64,000 nucleotides of DNA from Peredibacter starrii (GTDB lineage Bacteria > Bdellovibrionota > Bacteriovoracia > Bacteriovoracales > Bacteriovoracaceae). The notes under the pieces are model-generated. The model was not told where the DNA came from and searched no databases. It saw nothing but the letters and a program-made list of their open reading frames with translations. This document shows positions 49,767 to 58,851 of this stretch, in pieces (the stretch's first letter is position 1; every line of letters begins with the position of its first letter). Made by a program: the position numbers and the translations under genes. The stretch lies in assembly GCF_034259205.1 (NCBI RefSeq), contig NZ_CP139487.1, forward strand, positions 1,860,001-1,924,000, in the 5' to 3' direction.

Positions 49767-50302
49767 GTAAATCTTCCAAATTGTTTAATCATTTTCTGAT
49801 GCTCTAGAGCATAATCAAGACAATCCCATGTCCAGCTTTGAAGGTCCTTAGGTGCCTCTTTGTGTAGTTCAAAAAACTTCTCCACACTTAATTCCTGAAG
49901 TTTTAAATTCTCTGAATGCTCTAATGGCAGATACAGAAACATCCTCTCCGGCAAAGTGAGGCTTGTTTCAAGTTCCGTTCCCAGTGCTTTTAGGGTCAGC
50001 TTCTGGGCCAGCTGATCATACCTCACAGCACGTTTATCATTTCGAAAGGTATTGCGGGGTATTTGATCAAAAAGCAAGATGAGAGCGAGATAATCGCGAG
50101 GGAAGAGATTCTCCGGCATGGACTTCAATTCATGTAGCCAAGGGGCAAATTGATGCTCACAGACCCAATCAAACTTAGGATATGTCTGCATAAACCATCG
50201 GCCTATCTGTCGCTCGTAATACTCTGGTGTAAGACTTATGTCCCCAAACCAGAAACGATGGAGATCTTGCCAGTTCATAGACTCATGAAAACTCCGTTCC
50301 AT
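49706..50302 (-). CDS. DUF924 family protein with shifted C-terminus
   Basis: 198 residues. FWFGDI, LILLFDQIPRNTFRND, FLYLPLEHSE and KQFGRFTYRD are DUF924 hallmarks. After YRDS the reading frame gives WADTSSSGAG, whereas the next frame reads LGQTLLPQELE, close to the family end LGR-x-ST-x-EE. A small frameshift near 49755 is likely. It follows the LysR gene by 22 bp. Exact start (50302 or 50278) is not certain. Confidence 0.72.
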   Translation of the reverse strand: MERSFHESMNWQDLHRFWFGDISLTPEYYERQIGRWFMQTYPKFDWVCEHQFAPWLHELKSMPENLFPRDYLALILLFDQIPRNTFRNDKRAVRYDQLAQKLTLKALGTELETSLTLPERMFLYLPLEHSENLKLQELSVEKFFELHKEAPKDLQSWTWDCLDYALEHQKMIKQFGRFTYRDSWADTSSSGAGVLLSI

Positions 50303-50324
50303 GAGTCTGTAAATAAGCAGACAG

Positions 50325-51140
50325 TTAAGCTTTAAATGACTTTTTTAGTTCTTCAAAAATGAGTTTCCCTTCCATTGACTTAATAATCTCAGGAAAACAA
50401 ACCACCGCTAAGCGGTCCTTATAAGTGGGAGTATTGGGAACTTTTTTAAGATTGAGTCTCTGTGCTTTCACCACTTGTGAAGGGATGATCCCATAACCCG
50501 CACCTGAATCAACCAAATGAGAGATGAGTTCGAGGTTAGGAACTTCGACCCGAGTTCCTGGAGCGTCTTTCCAACGAGACAAAATACTGTTGGATTGAAT
50601 CATCTCCGGGTTCAAAATGAGGCTATCTTGATAACGATCTTTTGATTCCCAAACGTGAACCATGTCTTCACCAATGAAGCGAGTGACAAGTCCCGGGACA
50701 GGCAGAGGATTCATCACGATACCAAAATCAACTTCACCTTGAGCGACCTTTTTGTTGATCTCGTGAGAAGGGCCGTTCACGATTTCAAGATTGAGCTTTG
50801 GAGCAAGTCTATGCATAGAGCGAAGGAATTCTCCTAATACAAACATTCCTACCGAAGGGTGACAGCCAATCTTAAACGACAGATTTGTCGGCGCCCCTTT
50901 GATCTGAAACATGAGTCTCAAGGCCTCTTCCGCTTTTGGAAGAATCATTTTTCCTTGTGGAGTGAGTTTGATCCCTGAGCGACCACGTGTAAATAACGGA
51001 AGTCCGAGTTCTTTTTCCATCTTCTTAATTCCCAAGGACAAAGAAGGCTGGGCCATATCGAGCTTCTCTGAAGCTTCGGATAAAGTCCGTGATTTTGCTA
51101 CGGTGATGAAGTTTTCCAGGTCTTTAAAGGTCAAGCTCAT
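50325..51140 (-). CDS. LysR-family regulator next to isonitrile genes
   Basis: 271 residues. N-terminal HTH (FITVAKSRTLSEASEKLDMAQPSLSLGIKKMEKELG) and a substrate-binding domain (FKIGCHPSVGMFVLG, VDFGIVMNPLPVPG). Divergent from pvcA-like with a 96-bp gap, the usual LysR-target layout; in Pseudomonas the LysR protein PtxR controls pvc genes. The intergenic TAA-N9-TTA around 51147 is a weak candidate binding site. Confidence 0.85.
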   Translation of the reverse strand: MSLTFKDLENFITVAKSRTLSEASEKLDMAQPSLSLGIKKMEKELGLPLFTRGRSGIKLTPQGKMILPKAEEALRLMFQIKGAPTNLSFKIGCHPSVGMFVLGEFLRSMHRLAPKLNLEIVNGPSHEINKKVAQGEVDFGIVMNPLPVPGLVTRFIGEDMVHVWESKDRYQDSLILNPEMIQSNSILSRWKDAPGTRVEVPNLELISHLVDSGAGYGIIPSQVVKAQRLNLKKVPNTPTYKDRLAVVCFPEIIKSMEGKLIFEELKKSFKA

Positions 51141-51236
51141 ATAGATAATTACCTATGTTAGATATTTGTCTCATTTAATTTTTAAATCTATTCCATCGGG
51201 ATATCAAGTCTAAATAAGAAAGAACCGGAGGAAATT

Positions 51237-52166
51237 ATGATTGCCCAAGAAATCAAGAACACAAACTTAACTCAGTCTATTGTAGAGGCGATGGAAGCGG
51301 TTTCAAAGCTTTCTTCCAATGAGTTAACTTTCGATCAGTTCCTTGAGGTTCCTCTCATGCAAAACATGGCCTCTCAGATGGCCACGGGACGCTCACTGAA
51401 ATTTCTTTTACCGGCCTTTCCCGCTAAGAGTCCAAGCCCAGTTAAGACGTCCGGAGCACTTCCTGATTTCGGTGAAGTCATCGCCCTTCAAGCTCTAAAT
51501 GAAATGTGTGCAAAAATCACCGCTAACTACAAACCAGGTGCTCAGGTGGTGATCTGTTCTGATGGACGAGTATTTAGTGATGTGGTGAATGTTTCGGATA
51601 AAACAATCGACGCTTACTCGGAAGGAATTCAAAGCATTATCAATGAGTTTAATCTCACTCATCTTTCAACTTTTTCACTCGAAGATTTATACCCTAATCT
51701 TTCGGGACCTGAACTTCGTAATCGTCTGCTTTGGCAATTTGCTAAATCGATAGAAGAAGTTCGTCATCAGGTGATTGAAGACCGGCACTACCAGGGACTT
51801 TTCAATGGGATGCATAAGTTCATGGTGGAAGATCGCATGGGGATTCCAACTGTAAAAAGTAAAAACCAGATTAACAAAGAAACAAAGAGCGCCACATACG
51901 AATTAATGAGACGCTCAGACGCCTGGTCAGCACTTCTTAATCATTACTTCAAAGGTGCACTCAGACTTTCAATTCACCCATACCCTCATACTCATGAGAA
52001 GTTTGGTGTGAAGCTGGTTTCATCTTCAAGCAAGTGGGCGACTCCCTGGCATAACGTGACCGTAAAAGTGAAAGATAAATATGAGCTGATGCATTTAGCG
52101 GAAGCAGAGAGATTGGGTGCAGAGAAAAAAGTATTCGGAGGAAAGTATGTCTTCTTCGAAGCTTAA
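51237..52166 (+). CDS. pvcA: PvcA/DIT1-type isonitrile synthase
   Basis: 309 residues. VVICSDGRVFSDVVNVSD, RHYQGLFNGMHKFMVEDRMG, GALRLSIHPYPHTHEKFGVKLV and WATPWHNVTV are the Pyoverdine/dityrosine (DIT1_PvcA) signature. The enzyme turns the amino group of Tyr or Trp into an isonitrile using ribulose-5-phosphate. CGGAGG SD. The end overlaps the pvcB-like start by 20 bp. Which amino acid is used is unknown. Confidence 0.88.
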   Translation: MIAQEIKNTNLTQSIVEAMEAVSKLSSNELTFDQFLEVPLMQNMASQMATGRSLKFLLPAFPAKSPSPVKTSGALPDFGEVIALQALNEMCAKITANYKPGAQVVICSDGRVFSDVVNVSDKTIDAYSEGIQSIINEFNLTHLSTFSLEDLYPNLSGPELRNRLLWQFAKSIEEVRHQVIEDRHYQGLFNGMHKFMVEDRMGIPTVKSKNQINKETKSATYELMRRSDAWSALLNHYFKGALRLSIHPYPHTHEKFGVKLVSSSSKWATPWHNVTVKVKDKYELMHLAEAERLGAEKKVFGGKYVFFEA

Positions 52167-52839
52167 TGGAATCATGATTCTCAAAGACCAGAAGTTTTCT
52201 AAAGAAGAACTTTTGACTTATGCTCAGACTCTCTCTGATAAATCAGGCGAGATTCAGGATAAACTTCTTCATTGGGATTTTGGTCCAATGATGGAAATGA
52301 GGTTTGATCGAAATGCGCAGAACTATCTCTTCTCAGATGAAGTGGTGCCTTTCCATTGGGACGGGGCCTTTTATCGTGAACCTAGTAAACTTCTTTTTTT
52401 CTGTGAAGAGAGTGTAGGAAATGGTGGGGAAACTTTATTTGTGAACACCGAACTTCTATGGAGTTCACTCACCGAAGAAGAGAAGGTCAAATGTGAGAAA
52501 GTCACTCTCACGTACCGAACTGAAAAAAAGGCCCATTACGGTGGCGAAATTAAGGTCCCACTGGTTCAGAAGCATCCCAGAACTGGGTCGATTATTCTTC
52601 GTCTGGCCGAAGAAGTTGAAACGCATCTGAATCCCGTGACCTTGAACATCATTGGAATTGAAAACGCTGATGCCTTTTATCAAGAACTTCGAAATAAACT
52701 CTATGATCCGGCGTTCATGTATGAGCATGCATGGGAGAAGGGAGACCTCTTGGTTTGCGATAATTTTACCTTCCTCCATGGCCGTAGGGCCCTCGGTGGA
52801 AACTTAAAGCGCTCATTTAAGCGAATTCAGATTCTTTAG
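52147..52839 (+). CDS. pvcB: PvcB-type Fe(II)/2-oxoglutarate oxygenase
   Basis: 230 residues. TauD-like fold: HxD in FHWDGAFYREP, distal His in FLHGRRALGG and Arg in LKRSFKRIQIL. Next to PvcA this matches the desaturase/decarboxylase that turns the isonitrile acid into a vinyl isonitrile or an unsaturated acid. GGAGG SD inside the end of pvcA, so the two are coupled. Confidence 0.88.
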   Translation: MSSSKLNGIMILKDQKFSKEELLTYAQTLSDKSGEIQDKLLHWDFGPMMEMRFDRNAQNYLFSDEVVPFHWDGAFYREPSKLLFFCEESVGNGGETLFVNTELLWSSLTEEEKVKCEKVTLTYRTEKKAHYGGEIKVPLVQKHPRTGSIILRLAEEVETHLNPVTLNIIGIENADAFYQELRNKLYDPAFMYEHAWEKGDLLVCDNFTFLHGRRALGGNLKRSFKRIQIL

Positions 52840-52939
52840 GGGAGCGTCATTGTCGGCCCAAAGGTCTAATTTGAGAGTGAAATTGGCCCTAAATTGTGCT
52901 ATTTTGGCCATTCATTTTAAACCTTAAGGACCTTTGTTT

Positions 52940-54526
52940 ATGTTGGCCGCCCACGATGTCCGCCTCCAGTTTGGTGGAAGAACTCTCTTTGATGACGTTA
53001 ATCTTAAATTCACACCAGGAAACTGTTACGGAATTATTGGTGCCAATGGCGCCGGAAAATCGACCTTTCTAAAAATCCTGAGCGGAGAAATTTCGCCGAC
53101 TTCAGGAAAAATTGAAATCTCTCCCGGTGAGCGTCTGGCAGTTTTGAAGCAGAACCACTTTGCTTATGAAGAAGAAGAAGTTCTTCGCACAGTAATTCTG
53201 GGTCATGCCAAGCTCGTTGAGATCATGAAAGAGAAAGACGCTCTATACGCAAAAGAAGATTTCTCTGATGCTGATGGAGAGCGCACGGCCGAATTAGAAG
53301 GTCTATTCGCGGAAATGAATGGTTGGGAAGCGGAAGCAAACGCTGCTTCACTTCTAGCGGGTCTGGGAATTAAAGAAGATCTTCACTCGAAAAAAATGAA
53401 AGAGCTTACCGGTGGCGAGAAAGTTAAAGTTCTCCTTGCCCAGGCACTTTTCGGTAAACCTGAAATTCTTCTTCTGGATGAGCCTACCAACGATCTTGAT
53501 CTTAAGGCGATTCAGTGGCTTGAGAACTTCATTATGGATCAACAAGATACAACAGTTCTGGTTGTTTCCCATGACCGTCACTTCCTGAATAAAGTTTGTA
53601 CTCACATCTGTGATATCGATTTCTCAAAGATTAAACTTTACGTTGGTAACTATGACTTCTGGTACAAGTCATCTCAGCTTGCTCAGCGAATGATGTCGGA
53701 TCAGAACAAAAAAGTAGAAGAGAAAATGAAAGAACTTAAAGAGTTCATTCAGCGATTCTCTGCCAACGCTTCTAAATCAAGTCAGGCGACTTCTCGTAAG
53801 AAGATGCTCGACAAACTAACTCTTGAAGACATTCAACCTTCATCTCGTAAATACCCTTACGTGGGCTTCCGTGCTGATCGTGAGGCCGGCGACCAACTTC
53901 TTCGTGTTGAAGGTCTGACAGTGAGCCTTGAAGGTGAAAAGATCATTAACAATGTTTCTTTCACAATCAAGAAAGGTCAGAAGGTTGTCTTCCTTGCGAA
54001 GTCAGAAGTAGTGACTTCTGCTCTTTTCAAGGTCCTTATGGGAGAACTCACTCCGGATGCTGGTAAGGTTGAATGGGGTATCACAACAACTCGTGCTTAT
54101 CTGCCTAACGATAACTCAGAATTCTTTAAAGACTCCTCTTTGGATCTTATCAACTGGCTTCGCCAGTACTCTAAGGACCAAACAGAAACGTTCCTACGTG
54201 GCTTTCTGGGCCGTATGCTCTTCTCTGGAGAAGAGGCGCTTAAGAAATGTAACGTGCTTTCAGGGGGCGAGAAAGTCCGCTGTATGCTTTCTAAAATGAT
54301 GCTTTCAGGCTCAAACGTATTGGTTATGGACAATCCAACCAACCACCTTGACCTCGAGACCATTACGGCGGTTAACGAAGGGCTCATTGATTTTAAGGGA
54401 ACTCTGTTGTTTACTTCTCATGACCACGAATTCATCCAGACAATTGCTAACCGAGTGATCTCGATTGAAGGCAAGGGAGTCAGAGATGAGGAGTGTACAT
54501 ACGACCATTTCCTAGGATTAGAATGA
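52940..54526 (+). CDS. ybiT: ABC-F ATPase YbiT
   Basis: 528 residues. Walker A GANGAGKST in the first domain; the second domain reads FLAKSEVVTSA where Walker A should be, so it is degraded. Signature LTGGEKVKVLL and LSGGEKVRCM; Walker B LLLDEPTNDLDLKAI and VMDNPTNHLDLET (Glu replaced by Asn). PSSRKYPYVGFRADREAG is typical of YbiT. The ATG at 52940 is chosen over a TTG. Confidence 0.9.
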   Translation: MLAAHDVRLQFGGRTLFDDVNLKFTPGNCYGIIGANGAGKSTFLKILSGEISPTSGKIEISPGERLAVLKQNHFAYEEEEVLRTVILGHAKLVEIMKEKDALYAKEDFSDADGERTAELEGLFAEMNGWEAEANAASLLAGLGIKEDLHSKKMKELTGGEKVKVLLAQALFGKPEILLLDEPTNDLDLKAIQWLENFIMDQQDTTVLVVSHDRHFLNKVCTHICDIDFSKIKLYVGNYDFWYKSSQLAQRMMSDQNKKVEEKMKELKEFIQRFSANASKSSQATSRKKMLDKLTLEDIQPSSRKYPYVGFRADREAGDQLLRVEGLTVSLEGEKIINNVSFTIKKGQKVVFLAKSEVVTSALFKVLMGELTPDAGKVEWGITTTRAYLPNDNSEFFKDSSLDLINWLRQYSKDQTETFLRGFLGRMLFSGEEALKKCNVLSGGEKVRCMLSKMMLSGSNVLVMDNPTNHLDLETITAVNEGLIDFKGTLLFTSHDHEFIQTIANRVISIEGKGVRDEECTYDHFLGLE

Positions 54527-54870
54527 TGATTTCAAATGCTCTTGTTCTTCTAGTGGCCCTACTTCACGTTTGGTTCATGATACTGGAAATGTATTTTTGG
54601 ACAAGGCCACTAGGACGCAAGGCATTTGGTCTGACCAAAGAATCCGCGGAGGCGACTAAAGTCATGGCCCAGAATCAAGGGATCTATAATGGCTTTCTGG
54701 CCGCAGGTCTTATCTGGGGAGTGGTTTCGGGTCTCCATGATGTAAAAATCTTTTTTCTCGCATGTGTGATTGTCGCCGGCATTGTCGGCGCCTTCACGGC
54801 CAATAAAAAAATCCTCTACATTCAAGCTTTCCCTGCATTAGCAGCACTTATGGCGGTTGTATGTCTATAA
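54523..54870 (+). CDS. DUF1304 membrane protein
   Basis: 115 residues, four membrane helices. LHVWFMILEMYFWTRPLGRKAFGL and AQNQGIYNGFLAAGLIWG are the DUF1304 signature. Overlaps the YbiT stop (ATGA) and the GDPD start by ten bases, so one operon. Function of the family is unknown. Confidence 0.85.
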   Translation: MMISNALVLLVALLHVWFMILEMYFWTRPLGRKAFGLTKESAEATKVMAQNQGIYNGFLAAGLIWGVVSGLHDVKIFFLACVIVAGIVGAFTANKKILYIQAFPALAALMAVVCL

Positions 54871-55964
54871 TCCCTTTCTCGTTGGTCGCATTGATATTTA
54901 TCAATTCAGCTTTTGCTTTTGATTGGCAAGGTCACCGAGGAGCAAGAGGCTTATATCCGGAAAACACCATTGGTGCTATGGAAGAGGCCTTGAAGTATCC
55001 AGTCACAACTTTGGAATTGGATGTAGTGGTTTCAAAGGACATGAAGGTCGTGGTGAGCCACGAGCCTTGGATGAGCGAAGAGTTTTGTCAGAATCCGGAA
55101 GGGAAGCGAGTTAAAGGTCGTGATTACAATCTTTATAAGCTTACCTATGAAGAGATTCAGCGTTTTGATTGCGGAAGTATCCCTCATCCGCGTTTCCCTC
55201 AACAGAAGAAGATCAGAGAAGGAAAACCTCTTTTAGAAAAGCTCTTATCAGAATCTGAACAAATGCTTAAAAAGCTGAACCGCGAAAAGGTCCAATACAA
55301 CATCGAAATCAAGTCCACGGCCCCGGATGAGAGAGATGGTTTTCAGCCGGACTATAAAACCTTCACAGACTTAGTGGTGAAGACCATACAGGCCCAACTT
55401 AAGAACGAAAAGTTCGTGCTTCAAAGTTTTGATTGGAGAGTGTTGCGGTACCTCCATGAGAAATATCCAGAGATTCAGCTTTCAGCCTTGATTGAAACTG
55501 AAGTGAACCCTCAAGAAAATTTAAAAAAACTGGGCTTTAATCCACAGATTTTCTCTCCAGACTTTACACTCCTTAAGAAAGAACATGTGATGGCCTTTCA
55601 TGCATTGAATATTAAGGTTATTCCATGGACCGTGAACACTGTACCTGAGATGGAAAAATTAATGGCCATGAATGTTGATGGGATCATCACGGATTATCCA
55701 AATTTAATTTCTTCAGTCGCAGTTAAGAAATGCGGACCAAAGTCTCATCTCTTTGAAGGAAGATGTGTGAAAATGCCCACACACTCAGTCCCTTCGGAAT
55801 TAAATCCTGGTTGGAAATGCAAAGATGGATTTGTTCAGAAACGCTCCAAATGTGTGAGGATCAAGCTTCCTCCTCATTCAGTTTTATTAGAGGATGGAAA
55901 GACATGGGCATGCAAAACTGGTTACGAACGTTATCGCGGAACTTGTAAAAAAATCTCTCACTAA
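54861..55964 (+). CDS. Secreted glycerophosphodiester phosphodiesterase with Cys-rich tail
   Basis: 367 residues. Signal peptide MSIIPFSLVALIFINSAFA. GDPD core: GHRGARGLYPENTIGAMEEAL, TLELDVVVSKD and VVSHEP supply the metal and His residues; the end reads VDGIITDYPNL. From about residue 290 two Cys-rich repeats follow (PTHSV..GWKCKDGF, PPHSV..TWACKTGY). It cleaves glycerophosphodiesters outside the cytoplasm; the tail may bind a surface. Confidence 0.88.
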   Translation: MSIIPFSLVALIFINSAFAFDWQGHRGARGLYPENTIGAMEEALKYPVTTLELDVVVSKDMKVVVSHEPWMSEEFCQNPEGKRVKGRDYNLYKLTYEEIQRFDCGSIPHPRFPQQKKIREGKPLLEKLLSESEQMLKKLNREKVQYNIEIKSTAPDERDGFQPDYKTFTDLVVKTIQAQLKNEKFVLQSFDWRVLRYLHEKYPEIQLSALIETEVNPQENLKKLGFNPQIFSPDFTLLKKEHVMAFHALNIKVIPWTVNTVPEMEKLMAMNVDGIITDYPNLISSVAVKKCGPKSHLFEGRCVKMPTHSVPSELNPGWKCKDGFVQKRSKCVRIKLPPHSVLLEDGKTWACKTGYERYRGTCKKISH

Positions 55965-56050
55965 AAATTAGATTCGCTAAAGCTTGAATAACTTGCCTTG
56001 AAAAGAGAATGTGACTATTCTCCGGCCACTTTTTTAGGGGCCAAGTAAAA

Positions 56051-56329
56051 ATGCTTAGCAAGATTTATTTTTTCTTTTTTGTGATCGGATTTATCGGGAG
56101 TGTACTCTCGATTGTTCGTTCATTATCAGAAGAGAAAAGTCTTGAAGATAGTTGGCTCGATTACCTTGGACCATTTTTCTTTTTCACTTCTTTTGTCGGC
56201 ATCACTCTCGTTCAATTTAATGCTTGTAGAGACTCAATCACTGTTCCGGTTTCAATCTGTATTGGCCTCTTCTTTTCTTATTGTTCACAGGTCCCCTTTA
56301 AAACAGATCGTAAAGGGCCGGCAGTATGA
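56051..56329 (+). CDS. Small membrane protein, hypothetical
   Basis: 92 residues with three hydrophobic segments (FFFVIGFIGSVLSIV, LGPFFFFTSFVGITLV, VPVSICIGLFFSYC). It overlaps the VOC gene by ATGA. Family not recognised. Confidence 0.6.
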   Translation: MLSKIYFFFFVIGFIGSVLSIVRSLSEEKSLEDSWLDYLGPFFFFTSFVGITLVQFNACRDSITVPVSICIGLFFSYCSQVPFKTDRKGPAV

Positions 56330-56730
56330 ACACTATTCGTCGTGGGCGTTTATTTGATCATGTTGAACTTAAAGTTAAAGATATTGATGTCAGTAAGAAA
56401 TTCTATCGTCCTGTGATTGAAAGCCTGGGTCTGTCTATTAGCTTTGAAAATGGAAAGAGTTTCAGCGTTGATGAGTTCTTTGTGATTGAATCTGATTCAC
56501 CTTCAAATACTGTTCACCTTGCTTTCCAGGCCCCACATCCGGCGGCAGTGAAGATGTTCTATGATACGGCCCTTCAAAACGGGGGAATGTGTAATGGCGC
56601 TCCAGGAGCGAGAAACTTTCATACCAATTATTATTCTGCTTATGTTTTAGATCCGGATGGGAACAATATTGAGGCCGTTTTTCACGACCCAAATAGCACC
56701 CTTCCTACAATTCTGAGTTCACACATCTAA
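56326..56730 (+). CDS. VOC (glyoxalase-fold) protein 1
   Basis: 134 residues. LFDHVELKVKDIDVSKKFY and YSAYVLDPDGNNIEAVFHD fit a VOC metalloenzyme of glyoxalase/bleomycin type. Metal ligands His and Glu are in place. Coupled to the upstream membrane protein. Overlaps the convergent GNAT gene by 12 bp. Confidence 0.85.
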   Translation: MNTIRRGRLFDHVELKVKDIDVSKKFYRPVIESLGLSISFENGKSFSVDEFFVIESDSPSNTVHLAFQAPHPAAVKMFYDTALQNGGMCNGAPGARNFHTNYYSAYVLDPDGNNIEAVFHDPNSTLPTILSSHI

Positions 56731-57540
56731 TTTCTTTTCCATCTCAAACTGAGACACAAAATTATCAAGCCCCTTATTCATCCAGAAATGAATCATGGGT
56801 TTTGAGCGATCATCAATGTTCATAACTCGGATTCGTTGATCACCTAACTTCATGTGAAGGAGTAGTTGATCTAAGTGACGATCAACCGGATCAAGGGCGC
56901 CCATTTCACGAAGGGCACCGTTGTAGGGAGTATAGACCGCATAGGCAACGAGAGTATTTTGATAACGAAGCTCATGGGTCTCGTGATTTTCTTTTGCCTT
57001 CATCAGAACTTCTGAACTGGCCTCAGAGGCAGGTTCGAAGAGACGGATGTTCTTCATCTCTTGTGAGTAGGCGAGTGGTTTCACGGCATAGTGAAATTCG
57101 TTTGAAGGGCCACAACAAATGTTAAGTTCACCCTGGAAGGAAAGAAGTTCTCTTGTGGTTTTAAATCCCATCCTTTCATAAAGGGCAATCGCGCGATCAT
57201 TACCTTTAATAACTTCTAAGCTCACGGTCTTAAATAGTTTCAGCTCAGGAAGCGCTTTTTCGTATATTTTTTCAATGAGGTGCTGACCTCTATGACTGGG
57301 AATTACTCCAGTTCCAAAATTAAAGATCACATCCTTCATTGGAACATGCAGGACGAAGGCCACGAGCTTATTTTGATCAAAGACCCCGTAAGATAGAGAA
57401 AAGTCCACTCCGGCCGTTTTCCAGCGCTTCAAATGTAGGTCCCGATTGAAATCCAAGGGGATAACATAGTTTTTGAAGGCCTCACAAAAGGCCTCAAAAA
57501 TGGTGTCGATGGAAGTGTGTTCCAGGCTTTTAATTTCCAT
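56719..57540 (-). CDS. GNAT-family N-acetyltransferase
   Basis: 273 residues, two GNAT-like halves. GTGVIPSHRGQHLIEKIYE is the acetyl-CoA motif, and EVIKGNDRAIALYERMGFKTTREL the next part of the fold. The C-terminal half (YAVYTPYNGALREMGALDP) is a second, degenerate GNAT domain. Substrate unknown. Confidence 0.85.
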   Translation of the reverse strand: MEIKSLEHTSIDTIFEAFCEAFKNYVIPLDFNRDLHLKRWKTAGVDFSLSYGVFDQNKLVAFVLHVPMKDVIFNFGTGVIPSHRGQHLIEKIYEKALPELKLFKTVSLEVIKGNDRAIALYERMGFKTTRELLSFQGELNICCGPSNEFHYAVKPLAYSQEMKNIRLFEPASEASSEVLMKAKENHETHELRYQNTLVAYAVYTPYNGALREMGALDPVDRHLDQLLLHMKLGDQRIRVMNIDDRSKPMIHFWMNKGLDNFVSQFEMEKKLDV

Positions 57541-57644
57541 GGCTTATCTTATCACTTTTAAGTGTAAAAAATACCTCAAAACTTGAGGAAGCGTGATCAA
57601 TGTCCTATAAGACGCGGCATCTATTCCTTCAAAAGGACGTAAAC

Positions 57645-58820
57645 ATGAATAAGCTTTTAGTACTGGCCACCGTGGCCTTGATCGGTTCTGCACACGCTGC
57701 GAAGTGGGACAGAAACAACAACCCTAAATTGTTTGATGCTGTTGCTGCGACAAAAATCAATATGACTTTCCATGATCTTCCGCTGTCTGCTCGTCTTCTT
57801 GATGACAGTATGGCGTGGTCGGAAACTTTCTGGCCTTCACGTTTTGGTGGAATTGCGTACCGTTGGAATCACCCAAACCCTCAGCCTTTCAAATACACTC
57901 TTCATACAAAAGAAGAGCTTTTGAAAATGTCTGAGAAAGAACTTTCTCAACTTTCTCCTTCTGAGCTCTATGACATTGCAATGGGGGACTATGGCTATAC
58001 TCTTACGAAGAAGACTCTTAAGAGCTACAAGCCAGATGATCTTTGGTGGGAAGGAATCTGTGATGGATGGGCCTTGGCCGCTTCTCATTACTCTGAACCA
58101 GATAAAACTGTTGTGACAAATAAAGATGGTATCAAAGTTCCGTTTGGAGCTTCTGATGTTAAGGGCCTTCTTTCTATGCATGAAGCCTACAACGCAAACG
58201 GTATGTACGCTCGTGTAGGAGCTCGTTGTAAAGTTAACGGTAAAGTGACTGGTGAATCATTTCCTGATGATAAATTCCCTAATCCACCAGCACCGAAAGA
58301 CGCTAACAGACCAGAATGTGCAGATGTAAACGCTGGTGCTTTCCACGTTGTTATCGCCAACATGATTGGTATTAACTCTCAAGGCTTCATCGCTGAAGTT
58401 GATCGTTACAATGATGTATGGAACCAGCCTGTTTATTCATACGATTCAAAAATCGTAGGTGAGCTTCCTCTAACTGAGAAAGACATCAAAGCAGGAATTG
58501 ATAAGAAGATTCAAATTAAGACTGATATGACCTACGCTGAAGAGCTGGTTTTCTGGAAACAAAAATACGCTGACGAAGGTTACCTTGGTTTCGTATCAAA
58601 AGAACCAGTAACTGGAACTTTGGCACAGACTTATTCAGTGAGAAACTACGAGTATGTTATCGAGCTTGATAATGCGGGCCAGGTCATTGGTGGAGAGTGG
58701 ATCTCTGAAACTCGTCCGGACATGATTTGGGCAAAAGCAAAAGTTCCTAAGTTCATTAACGGCAAGTATCCACTTGCAGGTCTATCGATCATCTATAAAC
58801 CAGTTGTTCATTCAAAATAA
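57645..58820 (+). CDS. Secreted transglutaminase-elicitor-like protein
   Basis: 391 residues from the ATG at 57645 with signal peptide MNKLLVLATVALIGSAHAA. Catalytic Cys C139 in WWEGICDGWALA, His H234 in NAGAFHVVIANMIG and Asp near 253-257 in EVDRYNDVWNQPV follow the TGase_elicitor family, best known in oomycetes. It would cross-link or modify Gln side chains outside the cytoplasm. Strong bidirectional terminator downstream. Confidence 0.85.
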   Translation: MNKLLVLATVALIGSAHAAKWDRNNNPKLFDAVAATKINMTFHDLPLSARLLDDSMAWSETFWPSRFGGIAYRWNHPNPQPFKYTLHTKEELLKMSEKELSQLSPSELYDIAMGDYGYTLTKKTLKSYKPDDLWWEGICDGWALAASHYSEPDKTVVTNKDGIKVPFGASDVKGLLSMHEAYNANGMYARVGARCKVNGKVTGESFPDDKFPNPPAPKDANRPECADVNAGAFHVVIANMIGINSQGFIAEVDRYNDVWNQPVYSYDSKIVGELPLTEKDIKAGIDKKIQIKTDMTYAEELVFWKQKYADEGYLGFVSKEPVTGTLAQTYSVRNYEYVIELDNAGQVIGGEWISETRPDMIWAKAKVPKFINGKYPLAGLSIIYKPVVHSK

Positions 58821-58824
58821 AAAA

Positions 58825-58845
58825 AAGGCCCCTAAACGGGGCCTT
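58825..58845. terminator. Strong bidirectional terminator
   Basis: AAGGCCCC-TAAAC-GGGGCCTT stem; TTATTTTATT follows on plus and TTTTTT on minus. It serves the transglutaminase gene and the convergent kinase. Confidence 0.88.
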
Positions 58846-58851
58846 ATTTTA

